The translations under genes and the position numbers were made by a program. Below, piece by piece: positions 36,156-45,856 of a DNA stretch of 48,756 nucleotides. The number at the start of each line of letters is the position of its first letter. Positions within the stretch are counted from its first letter, which is position 1. The notes under the pieces were generated by a model. That model did not search any database. It worked only from the letters and a program-made list of their open reading frames with translations, and was not told where the DNA came from. The stretch covers positions 1 through 48,756 of the forward strand of contig NZ_QFFM01000025.1 in the NCBI RefSeq assembly GCF_003129905.1, given 5' to 3'. The stretch comes from Bifidobacterium callitrichidarum (GTDB taxonomy: Bacteria; Actinomycetota; Actinomycetes; Actinomycetales; Bifidobacteriaceae).

Positions 36156-38255
36156 ATGAGCTTCCCCCAGGGTCCTGGGCCGGGCAACGGGAACAACCCG
36201 AACCCGAACAACCGTAATAACGGCAACCCGTTCACCAATCCGTTCAACCGCAACAATAACCACGGCAACAACGGCAATCGCAACGGCAACAACGGCGACC
36301 GCCCGTTCTGGCAGTCCCCGTGGCTGTGGGGCGCGGTGCTGGTGGTCATGTGCGTGCTGATGTTCCAGATGTTCGCCGGCACGGGCACCAAGACCATCGA
36401 CACCAAGGACGGCTTCGCGCTGCTCAACCAGGGCAAGGCCACCTACGCCGAGATCACGGACAACAAGCAGGTGGTCCGCCTTGAGCTGAAGGAGGACTTC
36501 ACCAAGAAGAACGCGGACACCGGCAAGACCACCAACTACGGCAAGGACGTGCAGTTCTACTACACCTTCGCGCAGGGCGCGCAGGTGGCCAAGGCGGTGG
36601 AGAACGGCGACCTGTCCAAGGGCTGGACCTCCAACATCCAGCAGACGAGCATGCTGAGCTACCTGCTCACCTCGATCCTGCCGTTCATCATCTTCTTCGC
36701 ACTGTTCTGGTGGCTGATGAGCCGCATGGGCGGCGCCTCCGGCATGATGGGCATGGGCAAGAAGAACAACGGCAAGCTGCTCGAAGGCCAGACGCCCACC
36801 ACCAAGTTCTCCGACGTGGCCGGCGAGGACGAGGCGCTCGCCGAGGTGGAGGAGATCAAGGACTTCCTCAAGGACCCGTCCAAGTACAAGGCCCTGGGCG
36901 CCCGCATCCCGCGCGGCGTGCTGCTGTACGGTCCTCCCGGCACCGGTAAGACGCTGCTCGCGCGAGCCATCGCAGGCGAGGCGGGCGTGCCGTTCTACGC
37001 CATGGCCGGCTCCGACTTCGTGGAGATGTTCGTGGGTCTCGGCGCCTCCCGTGTGCGTGACCTGTTCGACGAGGCCAAGAAGAACGCCCCTGCCATCATC
37101 TTCATCGACGAGATCGACGCCGTGGGCCGCAAGCGTGGCTCCGGCATGGGCGGCGGCCACGACGAGCGTGAGCAGACGCTGAACCAGCTGCTCGTGGAGA
37201 TGGACGGCTTCGACAACGACACCAACCTCATCATCATCGCCGCCACCAACCGTCCCGACGTGCTCGACCCGGCCCTGCTGCGCCCCGGCCGATTCGACCG
37301 TCAGGTGGGTGTGGCCGCCCCGGACCTCGAAGGCCGCGAGGCGATCCTCAAGGTGCACGCCAAGGGCAAGCCGTTCGTGCCGGACGTGGACCTGCACATG
37401 GTGGCCGTCCGTACGCCGGGCTTCACCGGTGCCGACCTGGCCAACGTGCTCAACGAGGCCGCCCTGCTGTGCGCCCGCGCCGGCGCCCAGCTCATCGACA
37501 ACCGCGCCATCGACGAGGCCATCGACCGCGTGCAGGCCGGCCCGCGCCGCAAGTCCAAGGGCATGGCCCTCGACGAGCTGCGCAACACCGCCTACCACGA
37601 GGGTGGCCACGCACTGGTTGCGGCGGCCCTGCACAACACCGACCCGGTGACCAAGGTGACGATCCTGCCGCGAGGCCGCGCGCTCGGTTACACCGCCGTG
37701 ATGCCCACCTCCGATCGTTACTCGCAGTCCCGCAACCAGCTGCTCGACCAGATGGCCTACGCCATGGGCGGCCGCACCGCCGAGGAGATCGTCTTCCACG
37801 ATCCGACTACCGGCGCGTCCAACGACATCGAGAAGGCCACGAACATCGCCCGCACGATGGTGACCCAGTACGGCTTCTCGAAGCAGCTCGGCGCCATCAA
37901 GTGGGCGGACGACGAGGACCAGAGCGGCGATCTGGGCAGTCTGGCCCCGCACAACTACTCGAACCGCACCGCCGAGATCATCGACGACGAGGTGCTCAAG
38001 CTGGTGGAGACCGCGCACACCGAGGCGTGGAACATCATCAACGACAACCGTGAGATCCTTGACGAGCTGGTCCGCCAGCTGCTGGTCAAGGAGACGCTCA
38101 ACGAGAAGGAACTGGCCGAGATCTTCGCGCCGATCAAGAAGGCGCCGGTCCGTCCGGTGTGGCTGTCCAACGACCGCCGCCCCGATTCGGACAAGCCTCC
38201 GGTGGAGATTCCCGAGTCCCTCAAGCGCTCGGTGGGCATGAAGCCCGAGGAGTAG
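36156..38255 (+). CDS. ftsH: ATP-dependent zinc metalloprotease FtsH
   Basis: The 699-residue product is a membrane-anchored AAA+ protease. An Asn/Gly-rich cytoplasmic start (about 1-48) precedes helix 1 ([19 protein letters not shown]), a periplasmic-type extracytoplasmic domain, helix 2 ([15 protein letters not shown]), Walker A GPPGTGKT (259-266), Walker [11 protein letters not shown], the second region of homology ([20 protein letters not shown]) and the zinc motif HEGGH (481-485). It degrades misfolded and regulatory membrane proteins. A very good AAGGAG site precedes the ATG. It follows hpt by 3 bases. Confidence 0.97.
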   Translation: MSFPQGPGPGNGNNPNPNNRNNGNPFTNPFNRNNNHGNNGNRNGNNGDRPFWQSPWLWGAVLVVMCVLMFQMFAGTGTKTIDTKDGFALLNQGKATYAEITDNKQVVRLELKEDFTKKNADTGKTTNYGKDVQFYYTFAQGAQVAKAVENGDLSKGWTSNIQQTSMLSYLLTSILPFIIFFALFWWLMSRMGGASGMMGMGKKNNGKLLEGQTPTTKFSDVAGEDEALAEVEEIKDFLKDPSKYKALGARIPRGVLLYGPPGTGKTLLARAIAGEAGVPFYAMAGSDFVEMFVGLGASRVRDLFDEAKKNAPAIIFIDEIDAVGRKRGSGMGGGHDEREQTLNQLLVEMDGFDNDTNLIIIAATNRPDVLDPALLRPGRFDRQVGVAAPDLEGREAILKVHAKGKPFVPDVDLHMVAVRTPGFTGADLANVLNEAALLCARAGAQLIDNRAIDEAIDRVQAGPRRKSKGMALDELRNTAYHEGGHALVAAALHNTDPVTKVTILPRGRALGYTAVMPTSDRYSQSRNQLLDQMAYAMGGRTAEEIVFHDPTTGASNDIEKATNIARTMVTQYGFSKQLGAIKWADDEDQSGDLGSLAPHNYSNRTAEIIDDEVLKLVETAHTEAWNIINDNREILDELVRQLLVKETLNEKELAEIFAPIKKAPVRPVWLSNDRRPDSDKPPVEIPESLKRSVGMKPEE

Positions 38256-38267
38256 TCGGCTCCTCCC

Positions 38268-38325
38268 GGCCGCTGGCTCCTCTCCCGAAGAGGTGCCAGA
38301 GGCCGGGAGGGGACTGAGGGGAGTC
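38268..38325. repeat. degenerate copy of the GGCTCCCC repeat
   Basis: Downstream of ftsH the segment from GCTGGCTCCTCTC to GGGGACTGAGGGGAGTCC repeats the flank pattern of the family, with several mismatches. Confidence 0.55.
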
Positions 38326-38373
38326 CGGATACGATTACGACTCCTTGAGAAGAGAAAACAGTAATTGTGCAAT

Positions 38374-38421
38374 ACGAGCCCGCAGCCTGACCTGTCCGTG
38401 CAGGATGGGCTGCGGGCTCGT
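38374..38421 (+). terminator. strong hairpin directly upstream of folE
   Basis: A perfect 14-bp stem (38374-38387 with 38408-38421) with an inner CCTG/CAGG pair ends 30 bases before the folE start. It is either the ftsH-unit terminator or an attenuator in the folE leader. There is only a weak T-stretch (TTCATT). Confidence 0.7.
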
Positions 38422-38451
38422 TCATTGGGAATGAATGAGATGGAGAGAGCA

Positions 38452-39048
38452 ATGACCGAGGAAACGACCGCCGTCGAGCGTGCCGCCCACTACGACGAGG
38501 AGGGCGTGCGCCAGGCCGTGCGCCTGTTCCTCAAGTCCATCGGCGAGGACCCGGAGCGCGAAGGCCTCGTGGAGACGCCGGACCGCATCGCCCGTGCCTG
38601 CAAGGAACTGTTCTCGGGACTGCAGGCCTCGCCCGCGGACGTGCTGGAGAAGCACTTCGACGTGGACACCGACGAGCTCGTGCTGGTCAAGGACATCGAA
38701 CTGTATTCGGTGTGCGAGCACCACCTGCTGCCGTTCCACGGCGTGGCGCATGTGGGCTACATCCCGGCCAAGGACGGCGTGATGGGCCTGAGCAAGCTGG
38801 CCCGCCTTGTGGAGGTGTACGCCCGCAGGCCGCAGGTGCAGGAACGACTCACCCAGCAGATCGCCGACGCCCTGGTGGAGTACGCGGGCGCGCGCGGCGT
38901 GATCGTGGTGACCGAATGCGAACACCTGTGCATGTCCATGCGCGGCATCAAGAAGTCCTCCGCCCGCACGGTGACCTCTGCGGTGCGCGGCCTGCTGCGC
39001 AACCCCGCCACCCGCGCCGAGGCCATGAGCCTGATTCTTGACAAGTAA
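38452..39048 (+). CDS. folE: GTP cyclohydrolase I
   Basis: The 198-residue enzyme makes dihydroneopterin triphosphate, the first step of folate synthesis. Landmarks are [36 protein letters not shown] (zinc ligands Cys and His) and [22 protein letters not shown] (catalytic). Of three in-frame ATGs (38431, 38440, 38452) I chose 38452 because GGAGAG lies 6 bases before it. It is separated from ftsH by a repeat and a hairpin, and from folP by 156 bases of repeats, so it may be separately transcribed. Confidence 0.95.
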   Translation: MTEETTAVERAAHYDEEGVRQAVRLFLKSIGEDPEREGLVETPDRIARACKELFSGLQASPADVLEKHFDVDTDELVLVKDIELYSVCEHHLLPFHGVAHVGYIPAKDGVMGLSKLARLVEVYARRPQVQERLTQQIADALVEYAGARGVIVVTECEHLCMSMRGIKKSSARTVTSAVRGLLRNPATRAEAMSLILDK

Positions 39049-39057
39049 CGTAACTCA

Positions 39058-39176
39058 GGCTCCCCTTGTCAGGGGAGCTGGCAGCGAAGCTGACTGAGGG
39101 GTAGTCCAACAAAACTAAGCCCTTTGACTACCCCTCAGGCTCGCTACGCGAGCCAGCTCCCCTGACAAGGGGAGCC
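39058..39176. repeat. inverted pair of GGCTCCCC repeats between folE and folP
   Basis: One copy (39059-39105, GCTCCCCTTGTCAGGGGAGC... to GACTGAGGGGTAGTC) and an inverted copy (39126-39176, GACTACCCCTCAGG... to GGGGAGCC) face each other across a 20-base centre. They can form one long hairpin of about 50 bp in RNA. Confidence 0.8.
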
Positions 39177-39204
39177 GAGAAAATGACACGGAAGAGAGAG
39201 CATA

Positions 39205-40077
39205 ATGACCAATCTGCAGGCATTGCATGACGCACCGGACACGATGGTGATGGGCGTGCTCAACATCACCGAGGACTCCTTCTCGGACGGCGGCCTCTGG
39301 CTGGACCCGGACAAGGCCGCCCAGCACGGTCGCGACATGATGGCCGCCGGCGCCGACATCATCGACATCGGTGCCGAATCCACCCGCCCCGGCGCCAAGC
39401 GCGTCTCCGAGGAAGACGAGCTCAAGCGCATCACCGGCGCCGTCTCCGCGCTGATCCCGGCTGGTGCCGTGCTCTCCATCGACACCACACGCGCCTCGGT
39501 GGCCAAGGCGGCCCTCGAAGGCGGCGCGCAGATCATCAACGACGTCTCCGGCGGCACGCTGGACGCGGACCTGCCGCACGTGGTGGCCGACCACGACTGC
39601 CTGTACATCGTGCAGCACTGGCGCGGCTGGCTCGCCGGCTCCAAGGGCGCGAACCCCGATCAGGACACGTCCGTGTACGAGCACGGCGTGCTCAAGGACG
39701 TGCACGACGAGCTCATGCGTCAGGTGGACGGCGTGCTGTCCGCCGGCGTCAAGCCCGAACGCATCATCATCGACCCGGGTCTGGGCTTCTCCAAGCCGGG
39801 CATCGAACACAACCTGCCGCTGCTGGCCGGGCTGGAAGCCTTCCGCGCCACCGGATATCCGGTGCTCATCGGCCAGTCCCGCAAGCGCTTCATCTCGGCG
39901 ATGCTGGCCGAAGCGGGCGTCGCGGACGCCGATATGGCCGAACGCGACAACGTGACCGCCGGCCTGTCCGCCCTGTGCGCCGAACATGGCGCCTGGGCCG
40001 TCCGCGTGCACGACGTGACCAAGAGCCGCGCCGCCGTCATCGCCGGCAACACCTGGCGCAAGTACAGCGAACAGTAG
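39205..40077 (+). CDS. folP: dihydropteroate synthase
   Basis: The 290-residue enzyme joins 6-hydroxymethyl-dihydropterin pyrophosphate and p-aminobenzoate; it is the sulfonamide target. Landmarks are MGVLNITEDSFSDGG, DIIDIGAESTRPGA, LSIDTTRASVAKAAL, INDVSGG, IIIDPGLGFSK and IGQSRKRF. The N-terminal NIT loop reads NITEDSFSDGG, where most enzymes have NVTPDSFSDGG. It is followed after 53 bases by folB/K. An AGAGAG site precedes the ATG. Confidence 0.95.
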   Translation: MTNLQALHDAPDTMVMGVLNITEDSFSDGGLWLDPDKAAQHGRDMMAAGADIIDIGAESTRPGAKRVSEEDELKRITGAVSALIPAGAVLSIDTTRASVAKAALEGGAQIINDVSGGTLDADLPHVVADHDCLYIVQHWRGWLAGSKGANPDQDTSVYEHGVLKDVHDELMRQVDGVLSAGVKPERIIIDPGLGFSKPGIEHNLPLLAGLEAFRATGYPVLIGQSRKRFISAMLAEAGVADADMAERDNVTAGLSALCAEHGAWAVRVHDVTKSRAAVIAGNTWRKYSEQ

Positions 40078-40130
40078 TGGGCCGGAATGGCCCTGGCGAA
40101 GTTTACGACAATACCGATAGGAGTGCGGAG

Positions 40131-41780
40131 ATGGACACGATTCGACTGACCGGTGTACGCGCCAACGGCACCCACGGCGTGCTTGACTTCGAGCACGAGC
40201 GCGCCCAGCCGTTCGTGGTGGACGCCACGTTGTACCTCGACCTGTCCGCCGCCGGCCGCACCGACGCGCTGACCGACACGGTGGACTACGGCCGTGCCGC
40301 CAAGGAGATCGTGGCCGTGATCGAGGGCGAACATGTGGACCTCATCGAGCGCATGGCCCAGCTCATCGCCGACCGACTGCTCGCCATCGACCCCATCGCC
40401 AAGGTGGACGTGACCGTGCACAAGCCGCACGCGCCCATCACCGTGCCCTTCGACGACGTGGCCGTCTCCATCACCCGCGAACGAGTCAGTGCGGGAGCAG
40501 TGGAAATCGCGGCTACGGCGGGCAATCAAGCTGTTTCAGGCGACGATTCCGGTACGGACGGCACGGATGGTCGAATCAGGACCGCTGATTCCGCACAGGT
40601 ACGTCACTCCAGCCCCACGCCGCGATCCACGATGCATCATGCCGTGGTGGCGCTGGGCGGTAACATCGGCGAGGTCGAATCCACACTGCGTGCCGCCGTG
40701 CGCGAGATCGACGGCCTGCCCGGCACCCAGGTGACCGGCATCTCGCCGCTGTTCCGCACCGCCGCGTGGGGCATGGCGGACGGCGCGCCGGACTTCCTCA
40801 ACGCGGTCATCGAGCTGGAGACCACGATGGGCAGCCACGAACTGCTCGCGGCCCTCCAGCAGATCGAGGCCGACCACGGCCGCACCCGCGAGCATCACTG
40901 GGACTCCCGCCCGCTGGACCTGGACATCATCGACTTCGACGGCATCACCAGCGCCGACGAGGATCTGGCCCTGCCGCACCCGCGTGCCTGGCAGCGCGCC
41001 TTCGTGCTGGGCCCGTGGAATGCGCTGAACCCCAACGCCCGACTGGCCGGCGCGCACGGGGGACTGGTGCACGACCTGCTCGCGGCCGCACCGGACCGTG
41101 ACGCGGTCGAACTGGCCGCCGAGGACTGGATGCTGGGCGGCCGACACGGGAGCGGGGCCGGTGATTCAGCGGCGACCCCGGCAGCGGATGCATCGGCGCA
41201 AGCCGGAGAAACGACTTCGGATATGGCGGCATCGGCGCAATCGTCGGCCTCTCCGGCCTCGATGGCCTCGGCAGACGCCAAGCAGCCGGCCGACCAGTAC
41301 GCGCCGGCCGTCTCCCGCAGGGCCGTCATCTCGATGGACTCCACCTCCACGGACGCTGAACGGCTGTTCCGCGAAGCCATCGTGACCATTGACGGCATCC
41401 CCGGCAATCAGGTGGAAGGCATCTCGCCGCTCTACCACGTGGCCCATTTCGACGGCCCCGACGCCATGAGCGCGGTCATGCAGATCGAAACCAAGCTGCC
41501 GGCCGCGGACCTCATCGCCGCACTTGGCGCGGTCGAGGCCTCGCAGGAGGGACTCATCGACCTGGACCTGGTCGACATGGACGGCGTGACCTCGGATGAG
41601 CCGAACTGCCGTGTACCCTGGCCATCCGCTCGCGAACATGCCTCGGTGCTGGCCCCCTGGATGGACATGGACCCGAACGCCACGCTGGGCGGCGACCCCG
41701 TCTCGTTCCTGCTGGCCATGGCGCCGGACGCGGGACAGGTGGGGATGCTGTCCGACAACTGGATTCTTTCGCAGCGCTGA
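40131..41780 (+). CDS. folBK: fused dihydroneopterin aldolase / HPPK with an extra degenerate HPPK-like domain
   Basis: The 549-residue protein has three parts. Residues about 1-120 are FolB (IRLTGVRANGTHGV... VDYGRAAKEI... LIERMAQLIADRLL). Residues about 165-325 are FolK (VVALGGNIGEVESTL, FLNAVIELET, RPLDLDIIDFDGI, LPHPRAWQRAFVLGPW). A low-complexity Ala/Ser linker (about 343-400) leads to a third part (about 400-545) that aligns with FolK in IDGIPGNQVEGISPLYH, IDLDLVDMDGV and PWPSAREHASVLAPW but has lost the LGGNIG start and the H/R catalytic set. The two active domains make 6-hydroxymethyl-dihydropterin and pyrophosphorylate it. The start has a GGAG site. Confidence 0.93.
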   Translation: MDTIRLTGVRANGTHGVLDFEHERAQPFVVDATLYLDLSAAGRTDALTDTVDYGRAAKEIVAVIEGEHVDLIERMAQLIADRLLAIDPIAKVDVTVHKPHAPITVPFDDVAVSITRERVSAGAVEIAATAGNQAVSGDDSGTDGTDGRIRTADSAQVRHSSPTPRSTMHHAVVALGGNIGEVESTLRAAVREIDGLPGTQVTGISPLFRTAAWGMADGAPDFLNAVIELETTMGSHELLAALQQIEADHGRTREHHWDSRPLDLDIIDFDGITSADEDLALPHPRAWQRAFVLGPWNALNPNARLAGAHGGLVHDLLAAAPDRDAVELAAEDWMLGGRHGSGAGDSAATPAADASAQAGETTSDMAASAQSSASPASMASADAKQPADQYAPAVSRRAVISMDSTSTDAERLFREAIVTIDGIPGNQVEGISPLYHVAHFDGPDAMSAVMQIETKLPAADLIAALGAVEASQEGLIDLDLVDMDGVTSDEPNCRVPWPSAREHASVLAPWMDMDPNATLGGDPVSFLLAMAPDAGQVGMLSDNWILSQR

Positions 41781-41822
41781 GTGGCGTGAACCGAGCGGAC
41801 CGAACGATAAGGAAGTATGGAA

Positions 41823-42350
41823 ATGAAGGCACGACGAACCCCATGGTGGCAGTTTGCGCTGGCCGCCGCACTGGGCCTGCTGGCGGGCATCGGCCTGGCC
41901 TCCTACGGCGAAAGCTCCGGGCTCTCGCTCATCGGCGCGCCCTGGGTGGTGGCCGGCCTTCTGGCCGTGCTCGGCCTGCTGGTGCTGATCATGGCGCTGC
42001 AAGTGCACAAATACGCCAACACCGACCCCAAGAAACGCCCGCACAGCTTCGTGAACCCCACGGTGGCGGTGTACACGCTGGTGCTGGCCAAGGCGCTGGG
42101 ACTTGCGGGCGCGGCGCTCTCCGGCTGGTATGTGGGCCAGATTCTCATGAGCATCGGCCACTTCGAGGCGCCGTTCTACCATGATGCGGTCATCGAATGC
42201 GCCGTCTCGGCCGTGATCTGCATCGCGGACATGATTATCGGCATCATCGGCGAATGGCTGTGCCAGCTGCCGCCCAACGACGGGCCGGAAAGCGCCAAAC
42301 TCAAGCAGGCGAAGAACCGTCAGGACGTGGCTCAGGCCTTCAAGCAGTAA
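41823..42350 (+). CDS. DUF3180 family membrane protein
   Basis: The 175-residue protein has four hydrophobic helices (WWQFALAAALGLLAGIGLA; WVVAGLLAVLGLLVLIMAL; VAVYTLVLAKALGLAGAALSGWYVG; AVICIADMIIGIIGEWLC), the pattern of the actinobacterial DUF3180 family. It regularly follows folK in this phylum. Function unknown. I chose the ATG at 41823 (MKARR) because AAGGA lies 9 bases before it; an ATG at 41817 is too close to the ribosome site. Confidence 0.85.
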   Translation: MKARRTPWWQFALAAALGLLAGIGLASYGESSGLSLIGAPWVVAGLLAVLGLLVLIMALQVHKYANTDPKKRPHSFVNPTVAVYTLVLAKALGLAGAALSGWYVGQILMSIGHFEAPFYHDAVIECAVSAVICIADMIIGIIGEWLCQLPPNDGPESAKLKQAKNRQDVAQAFKQ

Positions 42351-42361
42351 GGCTTATCATT

Positions 42362-42412
42362 CCGGCTTTCCTGTCGAGGGAAGCCGTCGAACAAAAGTGA
42401 GACTAAAAGGGA
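42362..42412. repeat. decayed copy of the dispersed repeat
   Basis: GTCGAACAAAAGTGAGACTAAAAGGG resembles GTCGAACGGAGTGAGACTGAGGGG of the 34.3-kb copy. It follows the DUF3180 gene. Confidence 0.45.
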
Positions 42413-42453
42413 TGCGAGATCCGGAAGTGTTCGGATGCGTCGCCCTATAGACG

Positions 42454-42501
42454 ACTGCGCCGCCGGCTCATCCGCAATCATGGATGGGCCGGCGGCGCAG
42501 T
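42454..42501. terminator. bidirectional terminator between DUF3180 and tesB
   Basis: A stem of about 20 bp (ACTGCGCCGCCGGC paired with GCCGGCGGCGCAGT plus TCATCC/GGATGG with one wobble) is followed on the plus strand by TTGTCTTT. It also lies 21 bases after the tesB stop on the minus strand. Confidence 0.85.
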
Positions 42502-42522
42502 TTGTCTTTCCCGTTATTCCGC

Positions 42523-43428
42523 TTACTGCTGCGGCACGCGGACCATGGCCTCCTGGGCGATGGCGGCTACCAGCTGGCCATCCTGCGAGTAGACCTTGGC
42601 GATGCCGAGACCGCGGCCGTGGGCGGCGGTGGGCGTGTCCTGCACGTACAGATGCCACTGGTTGATGTCCACGTCGCGGTACCACCACATCGAATGGTCG
42701 ATGGAGGCGTAGGAGATGCCCGGCGTGGAGATGGACAGGCCCGCGCGGCGCAGCACCGGCTCCATCATCACCTGGTCGCAACCGAGCGCCAGCATCGCGC
42801 GATGCATGATCTGCGGCACGTCCACATGGCCGTCGGCCTTCATCCACACCATCTGCTTGCCGGAATCGTGCTCGGCGGACTGTCTGTCGGCCCGCAGCAT
42901 CACGGTCGGCGTGACGTGACGGATGTCGAACGGCGACTTCTCGGCGTAGTAGTCGGCGAACGGCGACTTCTCCGCGAACGGCTGCATGAGCTGCTTGGCG
43001 GAGGTAAGCGATTCGGGGTCGGGCAGGTTCTCGGGCATCGGATCGGCGAACTCCACACCCTCCTGGCCGGTCTCCTGGAAGGAGGCGATGGCGGTGAGAA
43101 TCGGGCCTTCGGACTGCGTGACGTTGACCCTGCGGGCGGAGAACGAACGGCCGTCGCGCAGCGTCTCCACATCGAAAAGGAGGTCCTGGCGGATGTCGCC
43201 GGCGGCGATGAAGTAGCCGTGCACCGAATGCGGCAGGCGCGAGGGCGCCACGGTCTTGGACGCGGCAATCACCGATTGGGCGATGACCTGGCCTCCGTAG
43301 ACGCGACCGGTGGGGAAGTACAGGCTCTCGCCGTTGATGTAGGTGTGGTCGCGGTAGGAGGAGGGCTCGCCCAACTTGAGCACCTTCACCAGATGTTCCA
43401 AAGGCGTGACGGTGGCGGTGTGAGCCAT
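42523..43428 (-). CDS. tesB: acyl-CoA thioesterase II
   Basis: The 301-residue double-hotdog enzyme hydrolyses acyl-CoA. Landmarks are RVYGGQVIAQSVIAASKTV in the first hotdog, HSVHGYFIAAGD, and in the second WWYRDVDINQWHLYVQDTPTA followed by GRGLGIAKVYSQDGQLVAAIAQE, the TesB signature. The start at 43428 (MAHTATVT) has a GAGGA site. It is monocistronic and convergent with the DUF3180 gene. Physiological substrate unknown. Confidence 0.94.
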   Translation of the reverse strand: MAHTATVTPLEHLVKVLKLGEPSSYRDHTYINGESLYFPTGRVYGGQVIAQSVIAASKTVAPSRLPHSVHGYFIAAGDIRQDLLFDVETLRDGRSFSARRVNVTQSEGPILTAIASFQETGQEGVEFADPMPENLPDPESLTSAKQLMQPFAEKSPFADYYAEKSPFDIRHVTPTVMLRADRQSAEHDSGKQMVWMKADGHVDVPQIMHRAMLALGCDQVMMEPVLRRAGLSISTPGISYASIDHSMWWYRDVDINQWHLYVQDTPTAAHGRGLGIAKVYSQDGQLVAAIAQEAMVRVPQQ

Positions 43429-43630
43429 GATTCCTCGATTCCGTGGTTGTGGGTCTACTTTGCGCTTCTGCATTGCAGTGTACGCAAGGAGGGTTAAGAG
43501 ATGCGGGAGCGCCATGTAACGAGCCTGTGAGGAAGGTAAACGTGCGGTAAGGTCTGGAATCGTCTCATATCGCGGACATGATTGCGGACGATGTTTGCAA
43601 TCACAGTCGTCGACTGCCGTTGTTTTTCCT

Positions 43631-43779
43631 TGGCTCCCCTTGTCAGGATATTGCCGTGAAGCAAACAGCAGAGCTGTTTGCAGGCAATGTGCGAGACGAC
43701 AGTCGAGCCAATGGAACGCGAATGAAGTTCGTCCCCAATTGCAGGACGAGCTGTCGGCGTAGGCCGACTGAGGGGTAGT
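43631..43779. repeat. expanded copy of the dispersed repeat
   Basis: GGCTCCCCTTGTCAGGA at the left and GCCGACTGAGGGGTAGT at the right are the family ends, here 110 bases further apart than in the 39.1-kb copy. An inner CAGAGCTG/CAGC hairpin is present. The 471-bp spacer 43429-43899 contains nothing else but the ettA terminator. Confidence 0.65.
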
Positions 43780-43823
43780 TCGGTGGGAATTGCACTGGCT
43801 TGGATTGACGAGGTATATGAAAA

Positions 43824-43851
43824 AGGACCGCCACCAATCGGTGACGGTCCT
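43824..43851 (-). terminator. ettA terminator
   Basis: A 12-bp stem (43824-43835 with 43840-43851, one G-U wobble on the minus strand) is followed by TTTTT, 49 bases after the ettA stop. Confidence 0.85.
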
Positions 43852-43899
43852 ATTATGCGATTGCGAAGCGCGTCGCTAACGCAACGTCGTCAGCGGTTC

Positions 43900-45579
43900 T
43901 CAGCCGCGCACGAGCTTCTTGTGCAGGCGGTGCGGGCGGGCCGCATCCTCGCCGAGGCGGGCCACGCGGTTCTCCTGGTAGGCCTGGAAGTTGCCCTCGA
44001 ACCAGTACCACTTGGCCGGGTTCTCGTCATCGCCCTCCCACGCCAGGATGTGCGTGGCCACGCGGTCGAGGAACCAACGGTCGTGGGAGATCACCACGGC
44101 GCAGCCCGGGAAGGCGAGCAGCGCGTTCTCGAGGCTCTCGAGGGTCTCCACGTCGAGGTCGTTCGTGGGCTCGTCGAGGAGCAGCAGGTTGCCGCCCTGC
44201 TTCAGGGTCAGGGCCAGGTTCAGACGGTTGCGCTCGCCACCGGAAAGCACGCCGGTGAGCTTCTGCTGGTCGGAACCCTTGAAGCCGAAGCTGGCCACGT
44301 AGGCGCGGGTCGGCACCTCCACGCCGGCCACCTCGATGAAGTCGAGACCGCCGGAGACCGCCTCCCACAGGTTCTTGTTCGGGTCCAGGCCCTCGCGGTT
44401 CTGGTCCACGTAGCTGATCTTGACGGTGTCGCCGATCTTGAGCTCGCCGCTGGTGAGCGGCTCCAGGCCAACGATGGTCTTGAACAGGGTGGACTTACCC
44501 ACGCCGTTCGGGCCGATCACGCCCACGATGCCGTTACGCGGCAGGGTGAAGGACAGGTCGTCGATGAGCACGCGGTCGCCGAACGCCTTGTGGATGTGGT
44601 TGGCTTCCAGCACCGTGGAGCCCAGGCGCGGACCGGCCGGGATCTGGATCTCGGAGAAGTCGAGCTTCTTGTTGTTGCGTGCCTCGTTCTCCATCTGGTC
44701 GTAACGCTCCAGACGGGCCTTGTTCTTGGCCTGACGGGCCTTCGGCGAGGAGCGGACCCATTCGAGCTCGTTCTTGAGGCGCTTGGCCAGCTTGGCGTCC
44801 TTGGCGCCCTGGATCTCCAGACGCTTGGCCTTGGTCTCCAGGTAGGTGGAGTAGTTGCCCTTGTACGGGTACAGGTGGCCGCGGTCGACCTCGCAGATCC
44901 ACTCGGCCACGTTGTCCATGAAGTAACGGTCGTGGGTCACGGCGATGACGGCGCCCTTGTACTGGTGCAGGAACTGCTCCAGCCACAGGATGGACTCGGC
45001 GTCCAGATGGTTGGTGGGCTCGTCGAGCAGCAGCAGATCCGGGGCCTCGAGCAGGAGCTTGCACAGGGCCACACGGCGGCGCTCGCCACCGGAGCACACG
45101 TTCACCGGGGTGTCCGGATCCGGGCACTGCAGGGCGTCCATGGCCTGCTCGAGCTGGGAGTCGAGATCCCATCCGTTGGCGGCGTCGATCTCGGTCTGGA
45201 GCTTGCCCATCTCGTCCATGAGGGCGTCGAAGTCGGCGTCCGGGTTGGCCATCTCCTCGCCGATCTGGTTGAAGCGGGCCACCTTCTCGGCGATCGGGCC
45301 GAACGCCATCTTGATGTTCTCGCCCACGGTCTTGGTGTCGTCCAGCGGCGGCTCCTGTTGCAGGATGCCCACCGTGAAGCCCGGGGTCAGCGTGGCCTCG
45401 CCGTTGGAGACGGTCTCCAGGCCGGCCATGATCTTGAGCAGCGTGGACTTGCCCATGCCGTTGGGGCCCACCACGCCGATCTTCGCGCCCGGCAGGAAGC
45501 TCAGGGTCACGTCGTCAAGGATCACGCGGTCGCCGAAGGACTTGCGCGCCTTGATCATCTGGAATACGAATTCTGCCAT
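43900..45579 (-). CDS. ettA: energy-dependent translational throttle protein EttA (ABC-F)
   Basis: The 559-residue product has two ABC domains and no membrane helices. Domain 1 has Walker A GPNGMGKST (38-46), signature CSGGERRR and Walker B LLLLDEPTNHLD. Domain 2 has GPNGVGKST, LSGGERNR and LLLDEPTNDLD. Between them is the charged P-site tRNA interaction motif (KAKRLEIQGAKDAKLAKRLK). EttA gates the first elongation step according to ATP level. The start at 45579 has a weak AGAGAA site; a GTG 5 codons upstream is possible. Confidence 0.95.
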   Translation of the reverse strand: MAEFVFQMIKARKSFGDRVILDDVTLSFLPGAKIGVVGPNGMGKSTLLKIMAGLETVSNGEATLTPGFTVGILQQEPPLDDTKTVGENIKMAFGPIAEKVARFNQIGEEMANPDADFDALMDEMGKLQTEIDAANGWDLDSQLEQAMDALQCPDPDTPVNVCSGGERRRVALCKLLLEAPDLLLLDEPTNHLDAESILWLEQFLHQYKGAVIAVTHDRYFMDNVAEWICEVDRGHLYPYKGNYSTYLETKAKRLEIQGAKDAKLAKRLKNELEWVRSSPKARQAKNKARLERYDQMENEARNNKKLDFSEIQIPAGPRLGSTVLEANHIHKAFGDRVLIDDLSFTLPRNGIVGVIGPNGVGKSTLFKTIVGLEPLTSGELKIGDTVKISYVDQNREGLDPNKNLWEAVSGGLDFIEVAGVEVPTRAYVASFGFKGSDQQKLTGVLSGGERNRLNLALTLKQGGNLLLLDEPTNDLDVETLESLENALLAFPGCAVVISHDRWFLDRVATHILAWEGDDENPAKWYWFEGNFQAYQENRVARLGEDAARPHRLHKKLVRG

Positions 45580-45856
45580 GTTGTTCTCTAGCACTCCTAT
45601 TTGCCCGGAAAATCAACGATTTCCGGACCTCGCAAGCGTAAATGACACATTCAGGAATGACACGAATCGTGACGTGCCGACGAAACGGGGCGTCCATGTG
45701 CTCGTTTTTCTGTCCGCATATCGGTTGATACCGCGCCAAACCACCGCCCACCATGGTATCGGAAGGGCTGGAATGGCGCGGCTTGCGCCGGGTCGCTCGT
45801 CGTAGTGCGCGTTGTGGCACGAATGCCGCGGTCGGCAAGTCGCAATGCCGCCGGTT

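Noticed and set aside
35916..38372. An 818-codon open frame opposite ftsH.
   Set aside because: It is antisense to an intact FtsH with all motifs; no independent coding evidence.
43783..45591. A 602-codon open frame opposite ettA.
   Set aside because: It is antisense to an intact ABC-F gene and has the same Val/Gly/Leu-rich shadow composition.
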